Shown here one piece after another: positions 49,670 through 62,057 of a DNA stretch of 64,000 nt. The number at the start of each line of letters is the position of its first letter. The stretch's first letter is position 1. The notes beneath the pieces were generated by a model that was not told the DNA's origin, made no database searches, and was given only the letters and a program-made list of their open reading frames with translations. The stretch lies in NCBI GenBank assembly GCA_019614645.1, contig JABWDB010000001.1, forward strand, positions 15,851,501-15,915,500, given 5' to 3'. This stretch comes from Stratiolaelaps scimitus (lineage: Eukaryota > Arthropoda > Arachnida > Mesostigmata > Laelapidae). The translations under genes and the position numbers were made by a program.

Positions 49670-49853
49670 GGAGGAAATTTTCTTCAAACGCACGGTCACC
49701 ACCGGAGACACTCCAATCTCCATGAAAGTGGGCCGATCCAGTGCAGGGTTGACGTGGATGACAAAACGCCTCTGCCTGCTAAAACCATCCTCTGCTGAGA
49801 GTGTATCTCTTCCCCAGAGTCGGCACGCTTGGCACGCTACCGATCGGTGTCTT
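49511..49853 (-). repeat. Duplicated about 150-bp unit with an internal poly-T/A linker
   Basis: Copy A (49511-49640) and copy B (49701-49853) align at a constant 190-base offset with roughly 14 differences over the first 113 bases, including a 36-base identical block (49577-49612 and 49767-49802). Copy B has about 23 extra bases (with a doubled GGCACGCT) before both copies end in ACCGATCGGTGTCTT. A T28 run (49639-49666) joins them. Read on the minus strand, copy B is followed by A28 and then copy A, like a dimeric SINE or a retroposed copy with its tail. No polymerase III boxes were recognised. Confidence 0.75.
49639..49666. repeat. T28 homopolymer (A28 on minus)
   Basis: Longest single-base run in the window; sits exactly at the junction of the two repeat copies. 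Confidence 0.95.
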
Positions 49854-52218
49854 AACCAGTAGGTATTGTACAACAACTCTGATTTGTTAATTCCGCGAGA
49901 ATATAATGTGTTATCCTCACGCTGGCGATAATCAAGGTTTTTTTAAAAAAAAGTTGAGTTTTTAAAATCGCTCATTGCTGCGTTTTTGCACCGTTTCTTT
50001 GACTATGCTCAAAGGTACTGGGACATTCAAGCTGGTTTCTACTTAGCCTCTGGGATTAACTATTTTACAAGAGCATTGCCTCTGCGTTGAGCTGGCTGGT
50101 GTCGTCCCAGAGAACAGGAGGTTAGCTCCGCGTCCGATTTAGGCAGTGGAAGATAATTGTTCGCGTCAACAGTTGTCTCCACATGTTTAAAAAATATCTT
50201 CTCTGTTTATAGGAACTCCATTCAGTAAAGAACAGATCCGCGAATTTTTAGCTTAGTTACGCTAGTGCCCTTTGCCGCCAAATTCGTCTTCCTATTCACA
50301 AGTCTTCGCGCTTTGATGCGAACAGTATTATAGCAAACTTCAAGACTTATCATTTGCACGCAGAGTATTTTTATACCCACCGAATTGTCCGCTTACATGA
50401 CTATGTCATTAATGACAGTCACCATTTTCATTGATAGAAGGCTTGCTCTCTTTGGACGAAAAGGTGAAGCCCTCAGCGGGCCTCGTATCAATTGTCGAAT
50501 GGACGATCTTTGTAGAAACACGAACCTTGACGTTCTCGCTTTCAGATCCTTCTCACTCCCCCAGCCTCTGAGACCCCCCCCCCCGAGCCGACAAAAGTCA
50601 TCTCTGCCGTTTTAAACTGATGTACCTCATTAGAAACGTTGTCCAAAAGGAGTCCGAACATCCCGATTCTTCGGCGGAAATGAGTCTCGTCTCACACACT
50701 TTGAAACGCTCGGTGACGCGGCTCGGCGCAGTCACTCTGCCAAGGAGGACTGCGAGATGCTACAACTAGCGCTGGTATCACTGCGAGATATGGCGATGAC
50801 GAAGGAGAAATGATCCGGCCGCCGCCGCCACCACCACCGCAATCGGCGTCAATCGGTGGGGGCGTCGCCTCCTTCGGTCGTGCTACCGAGTGGAAACTGT
50901 GACCCGGGACCACACTCCTTCCGCTCTTCGCCTTCCAGTGCGATGGCGGAGGCAGTGCGCCACGGCCGGGGGCCTCCGGCCGCGACCATCAGGGCCTGCG
51001 CCTTTTCCACTGCCGCTACCTCGAGACTCTTCATCAGCCGCTTTCGTCCGGCCCTTCAACTTTCGTTCGTTCACCTTTTTGTTGCGTTTTTCTTTGTCTC
51101 GTTTTTTCCCTTCGCACGTCTCCCTGCGCCTGCTCCGTCTTTCCATCTCCGCCTAATGGAGATGGCCGATGCAGGCGATACGACCAACCAATGTCTCTTC
51201 CCTTCACTCTACCCAGCGCTCGCTGGTTCTCCTTACCCCTCTCTCACTCTCGACACTTCGCCGAAGTGCGTTCCTTCCTCGCTCTCTTCCCGCTATGTCC
51301 CCCGTACGTCCCAACCTTCTAGCACTCAGTGCCGAGGAGAAGTCGGCACCCGACTCGATTCAGCCGGGCCCCACCAAAGCCTCCAGCACACCCCTTGATC
51401 CGCCCGGACGCCCCCACACGTGGAGCGCAATTTCGAGGTGTCGGTTGAAGATCTTCGTTGTCTCTGATTGCCCTCGAGACGGCCTCGCGGCACACCTGCC
51501 GCGTGTGCATGAGTCAGTCTCTTGAAGAATAAATTGCGCGCGATCATGCGGCAAAGCAACCTAATTTACTCCTGTTCGTGGGGAAAGTAGCATTTTCACT
51601 GCATGAGAACTGTATTTGTATGTGTGTTCAAACGAGTAGCTACGTAATATAAATAGTTATGTAAACTATATAGTTCAATCAGGTTTATTTCAATGCGTAT
51701 ATAGACGCATGCTCTTATATTCATATGATTGTGTGTCCAAAAATATACAAAAATTAAAGAACCACTTGGAGACAGCATGTTAGGCCGAGGCCGTCAAGGT
51801 CTCGGGGGAGGCGACGGCGTTCACAGCGAGGGAAACATGAAGTAGACTTTTGTGTACGAACACGCGATAAGATACCCGACAATCAAACAAATCCGCAGTG
51901 ACCAGCGATAGTGTTACAATGAGAGCTGACTGCTTGGTGGCGATGTGCTTTCCTAACGAGAAACATTTCACACGATCATTAGGTATTACATTTGCGTGGT
52001 TTCTTTTCGTGTGGCCCAGGGTAGAGGGATTTTTGTTTGTGAAAAATGTCCGTACATATAACGTCTATGAACCGAACGCTGGTAGACGAATAATGTATTT
52101 CAATTCGCAGGTTTTTAAGGAAGGCCGGAAAGAATGTTTCGGGATGCTGACCCCCAGATTCTAAATGACTTTTGGTGTCATTAGTAGTTGCGGTGGTCCT
52201 CCTGTTTCGATAGCGTCG
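49854..52218. other. Non-coding stretch with GC-rich island
   Basis: 50500-51540 is GC- and C-rich with GCC and CAC runs and a C11 run (50574-50584). It contains the longest frame of the window (50856-51398, plus, 180 codons), a serine/proline/leucine-rich product without motifs, kept open by pyrimidine richness. The plus frame 51898-52164 is unassigned and ends just before the SINE. Confidence 0.5.
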
Positions 52219-52350
52219 AGCCTCGTAGCGGTAGACATGTAGGTGCACGGGTTCGATCCCCACCGTTACACATTTTGCATTTAAAGGGATCTGCCTTATG
52301 AAGCAATGTCGAAAGTAGTACCGTGGAAGTTAAATGTTGGTTGAGCGTCA
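52219..52350 (+). mobile_element. tRNA-derived SINE, copy 2
   Basis: Shares with copy 1 (9139-9312) a GCCTCGT head, the stretch GTAGGTGCACGGG/GTAGGTGTACGGG, box B GGGTTCGATCCCC (52249-52261), TTACACATTTTGCAT, TATGAAGCAATGTCGAAAG and TACCGTGGAAG. Compared with copy 1 it lacks about 30-40 bases between box A and box B. Orientation is the same as copy 1. Its box B is closer to consensus (GATCCCC). The 5' limit may extend further left; the right end is near 52350. Confidence 0.65.
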
Positions 52351-53400
52351 GCCCGGAATAGTTGTTTAATACCCCGTGTTCTATAGTCGCTGGCTCCATC
52401 CCATATTGACGCTGCTTACTTGAATACCGGATTAAAATTATTGATGGAATTGCCTCATGTGCAGCATTCCTACATTGGCCTATTCTAGTAGTCCTTCCTC
52501 GATCGATGCAGGCTTTCCTTGTCGTCTGATCTACGTTGCTTCTGTATCTTCCGAGGGTTGCTTTTTTCATAATGTCAACTTGTAGTAGATCTCTATCAAT
52601 GTTTACACCTGTTTTCGGCGGCAGCGTTGTACTGTATCACGCGCAGCTGTCCGCCCGTCGACCTCGGTATTTATAGTTTGTCTTCTTGGTATATACGGTG
52701 GTTCCATTGTATCATGTCGATTTAATTCCAAGGGTCTCCATCATCACTGTCAATAAGTGCCAGGCCATTCTTCGTCAGAGAGCGTGTTCATTCTGCCAGA
52801 TAGTCGAATTTTACTTTGTGCCTCGTGTTTTTAGATTCTGCTTTACTGATGTCCGTGGTGCACAGATTCTGATGAGACAGTGTGTCCTGATATTCCCAAG
52901 GTTCATCTGACGGCACCTTTTTTGATCTCTTCTGTTCGTCTTTCTGGTGGTTCTTGCCATTGTTGTCACTACGTTTCTCTTCGATAAGATGGGTATACGC
53001 TAGAAATCTAAAACCTGCTGCATGCTACCCGCTTTTGCATGTAGATGCTTTAGCTGATTTTTCAGTCCGTGTCATCTCTTGTTTATGGAAATAGCTCTGG
53101 GCCTGGTCCAGCGTGATCCCTGAATGTCTGTATGACTTCGGTGGATCAGGTTAAACGTCAGTTGTGGTTCATTTCCCATATGCGTTATGTTTAGGAGGAC
53201 CTCGATGCCCCAGCAGGTTTGGGCGACCAAAACCAGGTCATATGGGCACTGTCACCCTGCTATCATTTATTGGAATTCTTTTTCTGATGAGATTTCGCTA
53301 TCGTGCATCTAGGCTTGAAAACTTGTAGTTCCCAATGTAGAATAAACAAGCCACTGTCCCCGCCTGATCCATGTGATCTAAAAAGGTTTCATGGCTAAAC
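52351..53400. other. Possible decayed continuation of a minus-strand LINE
   Basis: Minus-strand reading gives scattered protein-like pieces (for example GIEVLLNITHMGNEP near 53180) that may belong to the reverse transcriptase downstream of 53401, but stops and frame changes prevent a confident call. Confidence 0.25.
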
Positions 53401-53530
53401 GTCAAGGACACCCCATAGGTTGTCCTTGTTCACTCTATCGTATGCTTTGGTAGCATGAAGGGAGGCATATATTAGTCCCTTTCCTGATCTCCAGCCAGCT
53501 AATCACCGACTGGCGTCGTATAATTATCAA
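53401..53530 (-). mobile_element. LINE reverse transcriptase fragment (domain A), dead
   Basis: On the minus strand GWRSGKGLIYASLHATKAY runs on into DRVNKDNLWGVLDV before a stop. This matches the reverse transcriptase block FxDLTKAYDRVNRxxLWxVL of RTE/L1-like LINEs. At the position of the catalytic aspartate in FIDLTKAYD this copy has histidine (SLHATKAYD), so the polymerase would be inactive even without the stops. YDRVN and LWGVL are the diagnostic parts. This lineage differs from the CR1-like element at 3238-4215 and from the element at 58523-59228, which has FVDFKPAFD in the same place. Confidence 0.6.
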
Positions 53531-55900
53531 TTTGTTCTGAATCAAATCCGTATTTCCCCAAGGATATCCTATTCGTCCGCGCCCATCTCGCTACCTTTTA
53601 TGGACTATCATATTTTTGCTGTTTGTCTATGGATATCGTGTTAGGTTCGATATATAGCCAAGGCTCCTCTCACGGATGAAAGGAGCCTCTTCTCCAGCAG
53701 AGATTTCCCTTCACCTTACTCTAATCGCTTAAAATCTCCTCCGTAGCACTAAGGACGTTGTTGAACATTCTCTTGTTATAATTAACTGCAATTCTGGGTT
53801 CATGCTAGATACCGCCTCGGGCCAACGCCGACATGTATTTGCACTACAGCGCGGCACGTAATAACACCAACCAAGAACTGGTAATGCGAGAATCCATTTT
53901 TGTTCACGTGACAACGAGGTGGCTTTAAAGCAATTTAGATAGTTAAACATTTTCGATAGGTCGCAATCTCCGTCTCCGGATGACTATCGCAGTGAAAGTT
54001 CGTAGCCAAAAACCATTTGATTGGGGAACTCGATTCGGGAAAGGGAGGCGGGCAAAGCCTACGACATTCATCAATCGTTTTGCATTCTGGATTCTGACGT
54101 TTCACAAAATGCGAACGATGCAATTCAATGGCCCTCTGCCAGCCACTACGCCCGAGGCGGTCTGACTCCACGTCATCTAAGAGGGAGGCGTCGTGTGCCC
54201 GTCGACGTCGCGGGAAAATGGAATAGGTTCGGGCGGGTTGGGGAAAACGCCTTGTGCCGCCAGGTGACGACAAGAGATGTCATTGTGCTGCGCCCCTTCA
54301 GAATCGCTGCGTATCGCTTTCCGATCACCAGCACAGGCATGTTGGCGCCCTAGGTTTTTTCCCAATTATTCAGAGCAGACCGACCACATACCGACCGTGT
54401 TGGACGGCCCTGCATGAGGAAACGAAGCTGGAGGGTGCATTTGCCCGGACGGGGCCACCGATCGTTCGACCATTGGTCGAACTACCGAATGCCGTTGTTG
54501 TCAGCAACCCGATTGCCGCTTTTGTTGTTGTTGGCGTCGCGGCTGAAGGCCGTGGCCGAAGCGAGGACGTGTTCTTGTAGGAAGTTATTAGTACAGAGAC
54601 GAACGCCGTCTTGAGGGACAACGCAGGCGAAGGCACCACAGAAACATAACGGGACGCCAATGCACAATGTACGAGCGCTTACATAGTTAGGAACTTCTCC
54701 TTTTGAGATGAAAATCAATCAGCTCAATGTGCTCTCATTTCATCGAGTTTGGAGCCAGCGACGCCCGCACGTACGCCCACATCAACGCAGAGGAACTGCA
54801 CCATTGACAAGCAGAGCCTCGAGGGACAGAACAGCAGTGAACTATGTACGGCAAGACACTATGTTTTGTGATTGTATTAGATTTCCCAGACAGCGATCAG
54901 TATCTAATTGCACATTGTAAATGCCACCACGCGAGCGACATATAAATAATAATGCTCACCACACAAGCTGCTAGGATCAGTTGCAACGAGCAGTGAAGCG
55001 GCAACTGGCAGCCTTCCGAGATAAAAATAACAATGTACACAAAACAAGCATGCCTCTGTATAAGCATTTTAATAAATCCCACGTAATGTACACAAAGGCT
55101 ATAGCGTGAACGGTCTTTAAAATATCAGAGGACGTCACCCCCCGGAGCAAAAAACAGCTAGAACATGCGCTTGGAGAAAGCAATATAGGTTACCTGGCGG
55201 TACGTTATGCACCTACACGATCAGAAATAGCTAAGGGTCAGATAACAAGAAATCAAGACGGCCCACCGGCTAAAAGATTTACGTTATTTTGAGAATTAAT
55301 AAAAGCTCATGATTCAAATCGTATTTTGATACAATATATACAAATCTATACAATATATACTATATACAATATCAATGGTTTTTATAGTTCGTTTGCACAA
55401 CAACAGCGAGTCCTCCAATGAGAATCCATCGAATCTAGGCTAGAGGATTAGGACAGTGCCTTCGTTGAGTGTAATCACAATGAGCCAGCCAACCGAAGAA
55501 CAAACATGACTGCCATAAAGAAAATCGCCACTGCAATGTCCGTCTCCTGTTTACCCAGGGATTATCGTTCTAATTTTAGAAAATTCTAACAAAGTGAATC
55601 GAATCGAAGGCTCGGTCCTAATACCAACTGCTCTCAAGATAATTCGAAGTCTATTTTCATCGGAGGGTAAAATGTAGGCTTACATTTATTGTAGAAAGTA
55701 GGGCTGTAGTTGGAAAAATAGTGAGTTTACTGATGGAACCGATGCGGCTTCAGCTGTTATTTAATAAACAAAAACAACAGGACTTTGCAGGTAACATATC
55801 TTGTTATTCTTTAGCCCCTCAGCCCTAAATAGTCTACTAAACCTGAAACGTGCGATTTGGTTCGAAAAATACCAAAAACCAATAAAAGCCGATACCTTTC
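53531..55900. other. Non-coding stretch with GC-rich patch
   Basis: 53960-54650 is GC-richer with overlapping frames on both strands (112 codons minus, 110 and 108 codons plus), unassigned. 54700-55900 is AT-leaning with a repeated ATACAATATATA element near 55330-55372. No gene was recognised. Confidence 0.5.
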
Positions 55901-58522
55901 CAGAACCCATCTGAGTGGGACGCCAACATCATATGGCACTTTCTCAACTAGCGACATCGTAATGATAATAAAGTCGTTCAAGGTCTACCGGGTCGTAACA
56001 TCGGTTTACATCTCCAAATGAATAGAGGAATGACCTCTCCTCTCCTTTGTCTTTCTTTGCCTTATCACCCGCGGCGGATAGAGCAGGACAGGGAGGCAAA
56101 AAGCGTGACGTCGTAAACCACCAGCAGCGTTGCCGCCGCCGCCGTCGCCGTTGCTGCCACCGCCATTTCTGCGACCACCATCAATGGCAGATTGAGAAGA
56201 AAACGCCGAAAGAGGCCATCCGCCCCTGAGCAGCTTCCGGTCACACGAGCACGCCCTTCCCACTTCCGCCTTGCGCGTCCAGACCCCCTCTACCAGGTCC
56301 GCAACCACCCGCCTAGAATGCTAAGTAAATCGACAATAGTAAATCGTGCAGCAATCGAATGGAAACCAATAAAACAAAGTCCCCCAGACGCCGGTCGGCC
56401 CTTCGAGTCCCGCCATCGCGTTTTTCCGTCTTAGCGCCAGCACAACCGAACGCGTAACATAGCGCCCGCATCTCTCCAACGACGATTCTGGCTGCCCACA
56501 ATACCTCTTGCCCCTTACCCCCCCCCTCCCCATAGTAGAATCAAGTTGCCGTTGCAAGCTTTATCTATCACTCGTCCTCATACCCTAACACGCTTTCTCC
56601 CTCTCGCTCTCTCGCTCTACTGCGCTATCCCAAGGAGACCATTTATCCCCAGGCTCCCTTTCGTCGTCCAGCCGCTTTCGATCTCTCACTCTAATGTAAC
56701 CCCGCCAGCTGTTTCGCGCCGGCGATCAAGGGTCCCTCTCGCACTCTCCTCTCAGTTCATCGTCGGCCGTGCCGGCTTCGTCGAGAGTAGAGACGCCGGT
56801 CACGTAGTGCATCGGTCATGAATGCCAAATGCTGCGGGATAAATACGTTATTGAAAATAAGTAAATAAATACGCGCAGTTGAAATATATGCAGACTCAAG
56901 GGCCGACCCAAGAGTCAAGCTCACATGGAGAGAACCGCCGTACGGTGGATGCTAGAGTGAGATGGGGAGGTTCAGTGGAAGGTTAAAAATGAAACTTGAT
57001 AAAGATAAAAGCAACAACAACAGCGACAACACGTTTGGAGAAGCGAAATCGGAGAGCGGGTACACGGTTAGCGAATCCAAGTAGTAACGGCTAATGACTG
57101 ATCATGTGGTAGCAAGCGGTATCGTCTAGAATAATTAGTCTTCAAAAACTAGCAGCGAACGGTTGCAGTGAAGAGCAATATCCCGAATAGCTTCGCCATC
57201 AACCGCACGGGGACACCAGGCAAGGTTCATTTCATTTGCAAATGTGTTTATTATGTATGTTTGTTTTATTTTTTCCACGGATGTTTGCTGTTTACCTCAG
57301 CCTATTCTGTGCAACAGCAATAGTCCAACATGAATTGCCTGTGATTTTCGAGAAAATCAACCCAAATGCATTCATTGCATAGGTAGTTTCGCGTACGCGT
57401 ACTGTTTTTGAGAACGTCCACGGATTTTCTTTCATGCTTATGAGCAATTTGTAACATCAAGCAAAGCGGTATCCTTCGCCGTTTGAGATTGCTAGCGCCT
57501 CCCTTCACCGAAAGGCCACGGAAATGCTCCGTCGATGTACGTCTACTGCTACCTGTCGACCCCGACCACGCGTAAAAATCAAGGCGCGCCTGCCATTATT
57601 AGAATATCGACAGAAGCTGAGTGTTCGTTGCTAAACCATCGGCGCTAGTCGATTATATTATGCTAATTCTTCGCCGGAGGGCGAACGCCCGCCGTACTCC
57701 GACTGCACTTGGAGTGCTGTTTCTCCTCTGTATGTAGCCAACGTCTACGTTTTAAGCTTGAACCCACCCGCCGCCGCCGCCCTGCGTCTCAGCGTCCGCC
57801 TAGTCCTGCAGCGTTCAGCACGAGTCGTGTCAGCGTTAGCAGTACAGAGTCCACGCAGAAATTCCGTGGTGCGAAAGACGGACAGAAGGAGGGCCATCGG
57901 TGGGGGCCCCTTCCTTCAGACGGTGTCAACTTCAATTTGGGTAAAATTTTGAGAACCGATCGACGCGCGAACTAGATAGCTAGCTAGCTAGCTTGCTTCA
58001 CTTTCTCTCATTCTCGCGCTCTCTCTCTCTCTCACGCTCTCCTTGGCCTCCTCGCTACGGTTCTCCTACTTGAGTGGTCTGGGAGCCTTACGGGAACCTT
58101 CACGCAAGGGCTCGATGGGAGCGGTGGTCCTTTCTGCCTGCCAGCGTTTTGAACCTGCTATAGCAATAGCGGAAGGCCCAACCAAAAATTACATTAAAAT
58201 TATTCACCGACAGTCGCAGCAGCAGCAGCAATAGCAGAGGCGGTGCGTCACATCCGTTTACCGTCAGCGCAACTTAGTGGCCATACGAGTCGCGCAGAAC
58301 GAGAATGGCAAAACGGGAAACGAGTGAAAGTTTAAAAGGCTCTCCTAAGTATGCAATCGCGAAACTGCACGCCGGCGTTGTCTCCCACCAATTAGACAGA
58401 TCTATCTCATCAGGAGGGCATATCATGGGAAATGTACATTGAGATACGATTTCAAAAAGTGTGTTATCTATGGCTGTACTTTAAAAAAATAAATAACGCA
58501 TAGGAAACAACTCGGTGACCGA
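55901..58522. other. GC-rich islands separated by mixed DNA
   Basis: 56030-56830 and 57480-58330 are GC-rich with GCC runs (about 56132-56145 and 57767-57780), a (TAGC)n run (57973-57992), a CT run (58016-58033) and a CAG run (about 58216-58230). Frames are short and low-complexity. The AT-rich bases at 58470-58500 directly precede the LINE fragment. Confidence 0.45.
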
Positions 58523-59228
58523 ATGGTGTGTTTGCATATTTTGAAGATGTTCGCCGCTGAAAACACCATACCCGATAGCCCCCCTCAGTTCTCGACGGTC
58601 TGGGATGAACGGACCGCAGCCGAGCGTGCCCTTCTCTCCGCGGACTTCACGGTGATGGAAATCGTACACGCAATCGAAGGGCTACGTAACAACAAAGCAG
58701 CCGGACCGGACGGCACTCGAAATCAGCACATCAAGAGCGCCCAATTCTTAGCTCCATGTTGGACCTTCCTCTTCAACGAATGTCTACGCACCGTATCGAT
58801 ATCCACCAACTGGCAGAAAGCGCTGCTGCTGATAATCCCAAAAGGGAAAGGCGATCCCAACATCCCCTCTTCCTGGCAAGGTATAGCTACGAAAGCGTCG
58901 CTACAAGCTGCTATCGCTGTTGCTGACAAAGCGGTTGACTGAGTTTCTGGAAAGCCTAGAAATAATACCCGCCGAGCAGCACGGCTTCAGGAGGGGCCAT
59001 AGCACGGAAACGGCCACCAGCATCCTACTAAGGGACGTTAGAGATGCACTCAGCAAGCCGAAGGAGTTCATGTTCGCCGTGTTCGTGGATTTCAAGCCCG
59101 CTTTTGATCTGTCACCAAGACACACGGTACTGACGCTGCTAGCGAAAGTTGGAGTTCCCCAGAACCATCTCGCGCTCCTCATCACAATCCTCCAAGCAAA
59201 CCAGATCACAATAGATCTGTCGCACTAA
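58523..59228 (+). mobile_element. LINE reverse transcriptase fragment with one frameshift
   Basis: The first frame contains IVHAIEGLRNNKAAGPDGTR, then NWQKALLLIIPKGKGDP and SSWQGIATKASL. The protein then continues in another frame with YKLLSLLLTKRLTEFLES, IIPAEQHGFRRGHSTETA and FAVFVDFKPAFDLSP. These are the ordered N-terminal blocks of a non-LTR reverse transcriptase (KAxGPDGI; WR..LLxxIPKGKGDPxxPxSWRGI; KRLxxxLE; QHGFRxGRST; FVDFxxAFD). The catalytic Asp of FVDF is present. A single frame change near 58903 (between TKASL and YKLLS) is the only break over about 235 codons, so this is the youngest-looking LINE piece here. It is truncated at both ends: similarity starts near 58555, ends at TIDLSH (59226), and lacks the YxDD block. 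Clade is uncertain. Confidence 0.8.
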
Positions 59229-61935
59229 TGTGCCTTACGCCATTTCAGCTAGCGATTATTGTTCTACAGTGAACCTGATAGCTCCACTTGCTAGGCCGTC
59301 ATCCTATCCGAGGAGCCCTGTGACGGTACTCGTCAAACCAGATTATAAGACTTATACCTTTATCAAAATTGCATCTCTAAACAACACTGATTTTTTGTTG
59401 GAACTTATGTGTATGTCGCTAGATAAGAACGCCACATCTGAGAGGAAAACTATTATAAAAATGTACATAGAACTAGCTACGAAGTAGCGGAATAGTATGG
59501 TTGACGTTTGCTGTAATACGAAGATCAGAATCTAAGTGTGGCTTGATTTATAGTTGGTATACCTGTATATGATCGGATTTTTTTCCGTATACCTTGGAAA
59601 AAAACGAAAAAAAGCTGGAGAAACGTGCTCATCTGTGATCAGGTCATATCATATCACGATATCCAAACACCGTTTTTCGTAGTGCACTATCAGAGACCTA
59701 TAGAGTAATTGTTTAGTGACATTTGGTCGCCTTAAGGGCATCTGGTGGTGGTCGATTAGTTTTTTCATACCATTGGGCCACCTAGTGCGTTTGGAAATTT
59801 ACTGCTCGAACTAGATACGCAACGAGGTTACTTAAAACATTAGAGTGTGCTGTATCGTTCTCACATGCGAAGTTGAAGCTCGGATAGAATTTTGTAAATA
59901 TTCTAAATGAATAATCTCAATAAAGCCAGCTCGGGGTCTTCTACTTGCTTACAAACACGCCCTCACATACGCATATCAGATATTATATATATATTGCATG
60001 TTGCCACATCACATGTATAATATGTCATATACATACAGAATTAGATAACGATTCTTACTAATTAGTGTGAAAATTCCACTTCTAGTCTTAGAATTAATTT
60101 CAAAAGGGCAAAAATAAATTTCAACAACAGTACATTTATTCAAGAAATGTAATAATAATAATATTGATAATAATAAAAATGACTATTAAAAAGGGTTATT
60201 TCTTTTTATTGAAAATACAAAAGTGGAGCGATCCTAAATACAAGCTGTTACAAGCATAGGGTCGTATTCCAAGCGGAATTATTTACCTTAAATGTTAGTT
60301 TTTAGTTCTCAACAGAATTCTTTCTTCAATTAAGCCATGAACATCGATACTAAAAACATGATCACCATGTCAAATGCTTCAATAATAATAATAAACCAGG
60401 CACTATTTAAAATGAGAAATTTTGCTTAATCGTAATAACTATGAAGCATCCGTCTTCTGTATTAAGTACGTCGGTATTTGTCTAAACGAATACGAATGAT
60501 CTGACACAGAAAATTTAGGAACATACTTAACTAATCCAATTGAATAATAATTAAATAAATAGACTCTATCTCGACCAACGATTATATCTTTATTACCGGC
60601 ATAATCAAGTCAATTATATATATGTTCATATATTTGTATTTATGTATATATGTACACAAAAGTTACAAAGTACACACAATATAAATAGCATTAATAGTAG
60701 TAATATTCACGACAATGTATGTCTATGTACAAGATAACGACAATCATATCAGTTGCGCTGGTACTGGTAATATTATCATTTTGTATTTTTATATTATAAT
60801 AATGTATACTTTTCTTGTTTCTCTTTCAAATGTAATCAAGAGCCCTAGTCCACTCCTCGCCATCGTCAATCAAAGCGGCAACTAAATATCACCTCCTACA
60901 ATCTCCCCCGAGTGCCGTCCATCCAGTGAAAAATATCAACCATATATAAGCCACGTGCATGCTCTACCTCAAATTGAGTCACTCCTCGGTACAATCCATC
61001 ACTCATAATGCCCACAATTTCTCCGTACTTCCTTGAATCGATAGTTCTGTCCGCAGTGATCCTAAACTAAGCCGGGACAAATTTTGCGAGTTGCCTTCAA
61101 CACCACCAATTCACTCAGGGTCACTAACGAATAGCTCGATCGCCCCGGTTTGCTGGGGCTGAGCGCCCCTCCGCGTTCCAACAGCCCCTTAGGAATCGTG
61201 GGGGGGTAAATCATGTCTGTCTCATGACGACGAAAACAATTCAATTTTATTTCCCGCACGACACCGTCTCGACAGATTGGTCATTGTGTACAATGAATAT
61301 CACTCAAGCACCGCCGTCCGCTCTTCCTCATCAGGGTACTTCTATCGACATTTTTCTTTCATTTCTAGACAATTGCTCTGCTACGCCAAAATCAAGCGCG
61401 CCTATATATTGTCTCATCGTCCTTGTAATAGCTGTTCAATGTGATAGCATGTGTGCATGTCAATTCCAGCAGAGATGAACTTGTGCGTCGTGGCCAAACA
61501 ACGTAAATAACATATTCTGTCGGTACTAGCTCGCCTTACTCACAGGGTGTGAATATCATTGCGCGGGAATATTAAGGAGGAAAACGCACGCACAACCTTG
61601 ATCCCCACCTTTCCCCTTCAGACAAAATGTATTCTGTAGAAGCATTCGATATGGAAATGCGACAATAAGCTAATCCCTACATCTGTAGTACTTGTCTAGC
61701 TACCAGATGTGTTGTACAACCAATCATAAATGTATCCTGTATGATGAAACACGACGAAATACCGCTCGCCACGAAAACCAACTCAAGGTAACCAATGTAG
61801 TTATGTCCCTTTATGCTGCTGCCGCAGCTTTTCTCGTTTTTATCATCGACAAAATGCAACATATAATTAGAATAGGGAGAACTGATTATTCAATAATTAA
61901 TGTTCACTTCAAGTCACACGATGAACAACGGTACC
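59229..61935. other. AT-rich non-coding stretch
   Basis: Immediately after the LINE break a plus frame (59230-59487, no ATG) reads NNTDFLLELMCMSLDKNA but is unassigned. 59490-61060 has no frame of 60 codons and is strongly AT-rich at 60000-60860. The minus frame 61062-61259 ends SELVVLKATRKICPGLV and is unassigned. Confidence 0.55.
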
Positions 61936-61997
61936 CCTCTATTACGACCATATATACATATATATGTATATATGTGTATATATGTTCGTAATAGAGG
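61936..61997. repeat. Perfect 12-bp inverted repeat with AT-rich loop
   Basis: CCTCTATTACGA (61936-61947) and TCGTAATAGAGG (61986-61997) are exact reverse complements enclosing 38 bases of TATA/GTAT sequence that is itself nearly self-complementary. The whole can fold into one long hairpin. Confidence 0.85.
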
Positions 61998-61999
61998 TG

Positions 62000-62000
<1 letters not shown>

Positions 62001-62043
<43 letters not shown>

Positions 62044-62057
62044 TATGTATATATATA
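62001..62057. repeat. (AT)n microsatellite
   Basis: About 57 bases, almost pure AT, directly next to the inverted repeat; followed by a short GA run. Confidence 0.95.

Noticed and set aside
50856..51398. 180-codon frame, the longest in the window
   Set aside because: About one frame this long is expected by chance; the product is a serine/proline/leucine-rich translation of C- and T-rich DNA, with other frames open in parallel and no motif.
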